Assembly: GCA_937901865.1 (NCBI GenBank)
Contig: CALDID010000157.1
Span: forward strand, 1-10,280
Source: an uncultured Treponema sp.
Lineage (GTDB): Bacteria; Spirochaetota; Spirochaetia; Treponematales; Treponemataceae
Length of the DNA: 10,280 bases
Direction: 5' to 3'
Shown: piece after piece, positions 5,963 to 10,280 of the stretch
How the letters are laid out: every line of letters begins with the position of its first letter
How positions within the stretch are numbered: the stretch's first letter is position 1
The notes under the pieces: generated by a model
The model's input: the letters and a program-made list of their open reading frames with translations, nothing else
Databases searched by the model: none
What the model was told of the DNA's origin: nothing
Translations under genes and position numbers: made by a program

Positions 5963-8641
5963 TTAAATTTCTATTTCGCCCTCATACGAAAGCGTTGCCG
6001 CGCCCGTAAGATACACTGTCTCTCCCGTGTAATTCACGATAAGCTCGCCTCCGCGCACCTTCACCGTGATATTCTCGCCAAGCGGACAAAATCCCTGCAG
6101 CACCGCCGCAATCGCCGCCGCACACGCACCTGTTCCACACGCTGGCGTTTCTCCGTTTCCTCTTTCCCACGTTCGCATTTTCAGCTCGTTCGCACCAACC
6201 ACGCGCACAAACTCCGTGTTTGTTCTGTTCGGGAACATCTCGTGATTTTCAAACAGCGGACCTTCGCTCTTCACAGGCTCTTTGTCCACGAACTTTGAGA
6301 AAATAACGCAGTGCGGATTTCCAACGGCAAGACTGGTAACGCTGTATTCCTTTCCGCCCACGTTCAACGGCACGCCCACCACGGCTTCTTTCGGCAGCTT
6401 TGCGTAAAGGTCGGCGTTCTTCTTAAACGGAATCTCGTATTCATTGCCTGCCGCAAACGGATTGATTGCAACAGCCTTGAGCTTTGTCGGAATATTGCGG
6501 CTCTTGAACTTCGGCACTCCCATATCAACCTTGACAGAAGACACTTTGCCGTTGAGTTTGTAGAGCACAAGCGTCTTCACGCCCGCTTCTGTTTCCACCG
6601 TAATCGTGGCGGTCGCGGCGGTCGGCTCGTGGCGGTCGGCAATGCCTGCAACATTGTTGTCGTACAGATATTTACCCACGGCGCGAATTGCGTTTCCTGC
6701 CATGCGCCCCTCGCTTCCGTCAAGGTTGAAGAATCTCATCTTTGCGTCTGCCTTGTCGCTTTTGTAAATCACGACGAGAGAATCCGCGCCGATTCCGCCT
6801 CTGCGGTCGCACAAACGCACTGCAAGACCTGCGGGGTTTTTCACTTCCTGCTCAAACGCATTGATAACAATGAAGTCGTTGCCCGTCGCCTGCATTTTGG
6901 CAAACTTGATTTTCTCTTTGTGTTCGCGAAGCAGCTTGATGTCCACAAGCTCCACGTTCTCCGCGCTGTAGCGGCTTTTCAAGCAGTCCGCAATCGCGTT
7001 CGCCGTGTCGATAGCGGTCAAGCACGGAATATCGCGTTCAACGGCGTGGCGGCGAAGACGAACCGAGTCAGCGCGTGGATTTCGTCCCTTTGCCGAAGTT
7101 GAAATAACGTAATCGACTTTGCCAGAATCGAGCAGAGAAAGCAAGTTGTCGTTCGGATTTTCGTGGATTTTGTTCACGACCTGCACTTCCATACCAAAAT
7201 CGCTGATGATTTTCGCTGTTCCCTCTGTCGCATAGAGCTTAAAGCCCATATCGTAGAACTTTCGCGCCAAATCGGGCACTTCGCCGTGGTCAGTCGTGCG
7301 AATGGTGAAAAGTACGCCGCCCGTTCGCTTCATCGTGTAGCCTGCCGCGACTAAGCCCTTGAAAATCGCTTCCTCGCGTGTTGCCGCAATGCCCAACACT
7401 TCGCCCGTCGATTTCATTTCAGGACCTAAATGCGTATCCACGTCCATCAATTTTTCAAAGCTGAACACAGGCACTTTCACCGCAAAATACGGCGGATTTC
7501 GGTACAGCCCCGTGCCAAAGCCCATATCGCGCACCTTTTCGCCGAGCATCGCACGAACCGCAAGCTCCACCATCGGAACTCCTGAAACTTTCGAGATATA
7601 CGGCACGGTACGGCTTGAGCGCGGATTGACCTCGATGATGTAAAGGTCGTTGTTATAGATGAGATACTGAATGTTCACCAAGCCTCGAGTGCCGAGCGCG
7701 AGGGCGAGTTCACGGCTTTGCTTGAGGATTTTCTCCCTCATAATGTCGTTCAAGTTCCACGCAGGATACACCGCAATAGAGTCTCCTGAGTGAATACCCG
7801 TTCTCTCAATGTGCTCCATAATGCCGGGGATAAGAATGTCCTCGCCGTCGCAAATCGCGTCAACCTCAAGCTCTACGCCCATCATATACTTGTCGATAAG
7901 CACAGGGTTTTCGATTTCCTGCGACAAAATGATTTTCATATATTCTTTCACGTCCGCTTCGTTGAACGCGATAATCATATTCTGACCGCCAAGAACGTAG
8001 CTCGGACGGAGCAAAATCGGGTAGCCGATGCTTTGAGCCGCCTTGAGAGCCTCTTCTTCGGTAAAAACAGTAAGACCGCGAGGACGATTGATGTGCAACT
8101 TTTCGCACAAATCTTCAAATCGTTCGCGGTCTTCTGCAAGGTCAATAGCGTCGGCACTTGTTCCCAAGATTTTTATTCCCTTGTTGTCCAAGAACTTTGC
8201 GAGCTTTATCGCCGTCTGTCCGCCAAAAGCGACAACAACGCCAATCGGCTTTTCGGTATCAATCACGCCCATCACGTCTTCGGGAGTGAGCGGCTCAAAA
8301 TAAAGGCGGTCAGATGTGTCGAAATCAGTCGAAACGGTTTCTGGGTTGTTGTTAATCGTAACTACGTCGTAGCCGAGCCGTTTCAATGCCCACACGCATT
8401 GCACGCTTGCATAGTCGAACTCGATGCCCTGCCCAATGCGGATAGGACCAGAGCCCAAAACGATAATCGTGCCTTTTTCGCTCTTTTTGCCTGCTTGAGC
8501 GCGCTCGACAAGGAAATCTTTTGCTTCATTTTCGCTGTCGTAGCTTGCGTAAAAATACGGAGTTTCTGCATTAAACTCGCCTGCACACGTGTCAACCATT
8601 TTGTAGCTTGGGTCAACGTGAAAAATCTTTTGCTGTGCCAT
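5963..8641 (-). CDS. carB-dapF: Fusion: C-terminal half of carbamoyl-phosphate synthase large subunit + diaminopimelate epimerase
   Basis: An 892-residue protein. Residues 1-56 match the stretch just before the second synthetase half of CarB (YKMVDTCAGEF). About 57-440 form the carbamate-phosphorylating ATP-grasp unit, with GSGPIRIGQGIEFDY (63-77), NNNPETVSTD (97-106), RPSYVLGG (212-219), HIERTGIHSGDS (277-288) and metal/ATP residues Q325, E337 and N339 in place. About 443-568 form the MGS-type allosteric domain. After a short linker (LLREHKEK), a complete DapF follows from 578: MQATGNDF (583-590), NPH (775-777) and ERGNGETPACGTGAC (826-840) with catalytic C835. The other catalytic Cys is A648, and the usual second Cys of that loop is A654 (MAGNAIRAVGKY). 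The N-terminal glutamine/bicarbonate half of CarB and carA are not in the window, so this is a split CarB. ATG at 8641 has AGGAG eight bases upstream and is preferred over the in-frame ATG at 8662. It begins 14 bases after the PIN remnant's stop, so read-through from that locus is likely. Roles: pyrimidine/arginine and lysine precursors. Confidence 0.88.
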   Translation of the reverse strand: MAQQKIFHVDPSYKMVDTCAGEFNAETPYFYASYDSENEAKDFLVERAQAGKKSEKGTIIVLGSGPIRIGQGIEFDYASVQCVWALKRLGYDVVTINNNPETVSTDFDTSDRLYFEPLTPEDVMGVIDTEKPIGVVVAFGGQTAIKLAKFLDNKGIKILGTSADAIDLAEDRERFEDLCEKLHINRPRGLTVFTEEEALKAAQSIGYPILLRPSYVLGGQNMIIAFNEADVKEYMKIILSQEIENPVLIDKYMMGVELEVDAICDGEDILIPGIMEHIERTGIHSGDSIAVYPAWNLNDIMREKILKQSRELALALGTRGLVNIQYLIYNNDLYIIEVNPRSSRTVPYISKVSGVPMVELAVRAMLGEKVRDMGFGTGLYRNPPYFAVKVPVFSFEKLMDVDTHLGPEMKSTGEVLGIAATREEAIFKGLVAAGYTMKRTGGVLFTIRTTDHGEVPDLARKFYDMGFKLYATEGTAKIISDFGMEVQVVNKIHENPNDNLLSLLDSGKVDYVISTSAKGRNPRADSVRLRRHAVERDIPCLTAIDTANAIADCLKSRYSAENVELVDIKLLREHKEKIKFAKMQATGNDFIVINAFEQEVKNPAGLAVRLCDRRGGIGADSLVVIYKSDKADAKMRFFNLDGSEGRMAGNAIRAVGKYLYDNNVAGIADRHEPTAATATITVETEAGVKTLVLYKLNGKVSSVKVDMGVPKFKSRNIPTKLKAVAINPFAAGNEYEIPFKKNADLYAKLPKEAVVGVPLNVGGKEYSVTSLAVGNPHCVIFSKFVDKEPVKSEGPLFENHEMFPNRTNTEFVRVVGANELKMRTWERGNGETPACGTGACAAAIAAVLQGFCPLGENITVKVRGGELIVNYTGETVYLTGAATLSYEGEIEI

Positions 8642-8655
8642 CTTCTTATCTCCTG

Positions 8656-8778
8656 TTACCATAATACAAGTACGTTTGGATATTTTGGAATTATTGTGTC
8701 GCGCGTTATGAGCGTCATCTCTTCTAATTCAGATTGCGCAATTATCAAAAAAGTATGCGTGTCTAAAAGGTATTTCAC
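8656..8778 (-). pseudogene. PIN-domain (VapC-like) toxin, central part deleted in frame
   Basis: GTG at 8778 overlaps the antitoxin's ATGTGA, the usual coupling in these loci. The 40-codon reading frame is KYLLDTHTFL (PIN N-terminus with catalytic D6) joined directly to IIAQSELEEMTLITRD and a tail ending VLVLW (the family's C-terminus). Intact relatives are about 125-130 residues, so roughly 85-90 residues are gone, including the conserved Glu and the Asp of the usual FDR(L/M)LIAQ motif. RNase activity is therefore not expected. The frame is open to its own stop, which suggests a clean and possibly recent deletion, perhaps between short TTG-type matches present at both ends in relatives. GGAG precedes the start by seven bases. 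Confidence 0.8.
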
Positions 8779-8987
8779 ATATACTCCTTGAAGCACTCTG
8801 GCGTTTCATCAAAATCATCTGCCATCCAAATTTGACCTTTCAATGCACCAGGTTCGCGCAACACTTTTTTTTCGTTTTTTGTTTCTTTTTTGCGCTTGTT
8901 CAAAATCAAGTCCAAAAAGTGCGAAACAAAGTCAAAATCCTGCTCGTCAACTTGTCTGAGCTGCTCTTCCAAAGCGGCATACGTCAT
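8775..8987 (-). CDS. DUF2281-type antitoxin of a PIN-toxin pair
   Basis: A 70-residue protein. The N-terminal helix region (MTYAALEEQLRQVDEQDFDFVSHFLDLILNKRKK) and the C-terminal LKGQIWMADDFDETPECFKEYM match antitoxins of VapBC-like pairs in which the C-terminal acidic-aromatic segment fills the PIN active site. A G/T-rich ribosome-binding site (GGGGGTG) lies five to six bases before the ATG. Its stop overlaps the GTG of the toxin remnant. The toxin is disabled, so this is an orphan antitoxin that could still bind its own promoter or neutralise related toxins elsewhere. A terminator-like hairpin ends about 18 bases before the ribosome-binding site, and I see no clear promoter in that gap. Confidence 0.8.
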   Translation of the reverse strand: MTYAALEEQLRQVDEQDFDFVSHFLDLILNKRKKETKNEKKVLREPGALKGQIWMADDFDETPECFKEYM

Positions 8988-9004
8988 ATTTCACCCCCAT
9001 AATG

Positions 9005-9039
9005 CAAAAAAAATGCGGTCGGAAAAAACGCCGCCGCAT
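9005..9039 (-). terminator. Rho-independent terminator or attenuator upstream of the antitoxin
   Basis: On the minus strand ATGCGG-CGG pairs with CCG-(A)-CCGCAT around a T-rich loop, followed by eight or nine T (plus-strand A run 9006-9013). It can end transcripts of the exported FGE-fold gene (stop at 9175). It lies so close to the antitoxin start that any antitoxin promoter must be inside or above it, so it could also act as an attenuator. Confidence 0.75.
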
Positions 9040-9174
9040 AGTTATCTATAGAGAAAATCTGTATTTGCAATACAATCCTGAACGCACTTCATATTGCTCT
9101 TTACTATACCGTTTTGCGCACTTTTCGTCCATAGCCATTTTTGTTTTTTAATGCGCGATGTCTCTAAGATTCTT
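9040..9174. other. Gap between the second FGE-fold gene and its terminator
   Basis: About 135 bases of AT-rich sequence form the 3' region of the FGE-fold transcript. It contains a 30-codon frame on the minus strand (9046-9138, MAMDEKCAKRYSKEQYEV and onward) with no ribosome-binding site and no family I recognise. Nothing else is supported here. Confidence 0.4.
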
Positions 9175-10146
9175 CTATTTAGAAGAGCAGAAGCGGAAGC
9201 CGAGATAATTGTAGTTTTCGTTTGGGTCGTACTTAAAGCGCGCCGCCGTAATCGCAAGCCCTGGATACGGATTCCAGCAGCCTCCTCGGCTCACTCGTGC
9301 AAAGCCGTAGTCTGGTCCTGTCGCCCTTTGTCCTTTGTCCACGTCTTCATATTCCTCATCATACCAGTCCCAGCAAAATTCCATCACATTGCCGCTCATA
9401 TCAAACAGCCCCATTCCGTTCTTTCTGCCCGTTCCTGCCGCTCCCGAATCGCTTCCCGCCGTTCCTACAATATGCGTGCCTGTCGTGTTTGTGTCGTACC
9501 ACGCTACATCGCTGTTGCCTACGCTTACCTGTGTTTGCGATGTCTTTGCAACAAGTCCGCTTGCAAGGTCGCCTGGCTGATAGCCGCCACTGCCGAGCTT
9601 TCTTGCCGCATATTCCCATTCAGCTTCAGAAGGGAGTCGATAGCCGTCCGCTTCCCAATCACATTCTGCAAGGTCGCACGCAGGGTCGGTCGAATCGCGC
9701 AACACCTCTCCATTATAAGTGTAGCAAGGTGTTCTGCCGCGCTGCTCGCTCAAAGCGTTGCACCACACAATAGCGTCATACCAATTTATCGCGGTTACAG
9801 GCTGATATTTTCCCTGCTTTGTCGGTCGGCGACCGCGGATACCTTCGCTTCCCTCTTGACCAGGATTGCCGAAATAGTAGCCGTCGCGCTCTGCCTGCGA
9901 AATGACGGAATACCAAAGGTTATAGGTTGTTTCAAATTTATTTATGCGGAAAGAGGAAACATATCGCTCAACAATGCGCTGATACCAGTTTTCTCCGATG
10001 TTGTATGTATCAAAGCCGTACGAAGGACCGATGCGAACGAGGTCGAAATCTGAAAAATCATCTTCTTGTGCAAAACTCGACGAAGTAAATATGAATAGTA
10101 TTAAACAAACTAAAAATCTAAAACGCACTCTCATATACCTATTCAT
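9175..10146 (-). CDS. Exported FGE-sulfatase/C-type-lectin-fold protein
   Basis: A 323-residue protein. Residues 1-27 are an export signal (RVRFR then a hydrophobic run, SSSFAQ); no lipobox is clear. The remainder is one FGE-sulfatase domain: INWYDAIVWCNALSEQRG (120-137), YRLPSEAEWEYAAR (169-182), GMGLFDMSGNVMEFCWDWY (244-262), RVSRGGCW (284-291) and a terminal LGFRFC. Both cysteine positions that bind copper in true formylglycine-generating enzymes are absent after RGGCW, so a binding or structural role in the envelope is more likely than enzymatic activity. Unlike the larger protein at the left end, its C-terminus is not dominated by NNY codons and does not look like a DGR variable region. 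The start is Met at 10146 or Met at 10134; the predicted transcription start near 10165 excludes the upstream TTG at 10173. Neither ATG has a strong ribosome-binding site. Confidence 0.85.
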   Translation of the reverse strand: MNRYMRVRFRFLVCLILFIFTSSSFAQEDDFSDFDLVRIGPSYGFDTYNIGENWYQRIVERYVSSFRINKFETTYNLWYSVISQAERDGYYFGNPGQEGSEGIRGRRPTKQGKYQPVTAINWYDAIVWCNALSEQRGRTPCYTYNGEVLRDSTDPACDLAECDWEADGYRLPSEAEWEYAARKLGSGGYQPGDLASGLVAKTSQTQVSVGNSDVAWYDTNTTGTHIVGTAGSDSGAAGTGRKNGMGLFDMSGNVMEFCWDWYDEEYEDVDKGQRATGPDYGFARVSRGGCWNPYPGLAITAARFKYDPNENYNYLGFRFCSSK

Positions 10147-10171
10147 TTTACTAAAACATTTCTTGCATTTC

Positions 10172-10201
10172 AATATACTAGACCTGTTCGATAATTGTCA
10201 T
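10172..10201 (-). promoter_or_regulatory. Promoter of the second FGE-fold gene
   Basis: Minus strand: ATGACA (10196-10201), an 18-base spacer, then TATATT (10172-10177); each hexamer matches consensus at five of six positions. Transcription would start near 10165, leaving about 19 bases before the ATG at 10146. Confidence 0.6.
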
Positions 10202-10222
10202 TATCGGGTTCGACCCGATAAT
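10200..10222. promoter_or_regulatory. Palindrome overlapping the -35 (operator, or a dispersed repeat)
   Basis: Perfect 10-bp arms ATTATCGGGT / ACCCGATAAT with a 3-base centre. A further half-site CGATAAT at 10189-10195 lies in the promoter spacer, facing the left arm. The placement over the -35 suits a repressor site. No T run follows on either side, so a terminator is unlikely. Confidence 0.5.
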
Positions 10223-10280
10223 CTTAGGCACAGCCTCTTTCTCAAAACGCCTATATTGCTATAGATTGCCGTATCGAGTA
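10223..10280. other. Right edge, no gene seen
   Basis: The last 58 bases hold no supported reading frame, RNA or repeat. They lie upstream of the second FGE-fold gene's promoter. Confidence 0.5.

Noticed and set aside
6311..8791. Long plus-strand reading frames (6311-7102, 7790-8791) opposite carB-dapF
   Set aside because: Antisense shadows of a clearly recognised enzyme fusion; no ribosome-binding sites or domains.
9046..9138. 30-codon minus-strand frame just before the terminator at 9005-9039
   Set aside because: No Shine-Dalgarno and no recognisable family; too short to support without conservation data.

Overview
The window looks like chromosome from a host-associated Treponema-type spirochaete. 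The grounds are two exported FGE-sulfatase (C-type-lectin fold) proteins, an Rpn-family nuclease with Treponema-like N-terminal sequence and GRNEG repeats, a DUF2281 antitoxin, and an LplB/LplC-type sugar permease pair. This assignment rests on family resemblance read by eye, not on a database search.

Layout from left to right. A 920-residue exported protein (67-2829, minus) has a CsgG/LpoB-like part, a long coiled coil and a C-terminal FGE-type lectin fold. The last ~35 codons of that fold look like the variable region of a diversity-generating retroelement (DGR). Its likely promoter holds an 11-A tract between -35 and -10. Divergent from it is an Rpn-family nuclease (2977-3921, plus). The promoter places transcription start at or next to its ATG, and an internal ATG preceded by a near-ideal Shine-Dalgarno would give an 83-residue C-terminal protein, the arrangement expected of a toxin with an intragenic antitoxin. 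A bidirectional terminator separates it from two convergent sugar-ABC permease genes (4014-5857, minus). These have no binding protein or ATPase beside them, and their promoter and start codon lie between perfect 15-bp inverted repeats. Next is an 892-residue fusion (5963-8641, minus) of the C-terminal half of carbamoyl-phosphate synthase large subunit to a full-length diaminopimelate epimerase. The first catalytic cysteine of the epimerase is replaced by alanine. Its start follows a degraded toxin-antitoxin locus: an intact DUF2281 antitoxin and a 40-codon PIN toxin with its centre deleted in frame. Last is a second exported FGE-fold protein (9175-10146, minus) with a good promoter overlapped by a palindrome.

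The genes do not form one pathway. The recurring theme is genes with built-in switching or variation: a DGR-like lectin, a homopolymer promoter, a possibly invertible promoter and an intragenic start in a nuclease. These sit around two metabolic or transport units. No tRNA, rRNA, CRISPR array or complete insertion sequence was seen, and no gene-free stretch exceeds 300 bases.
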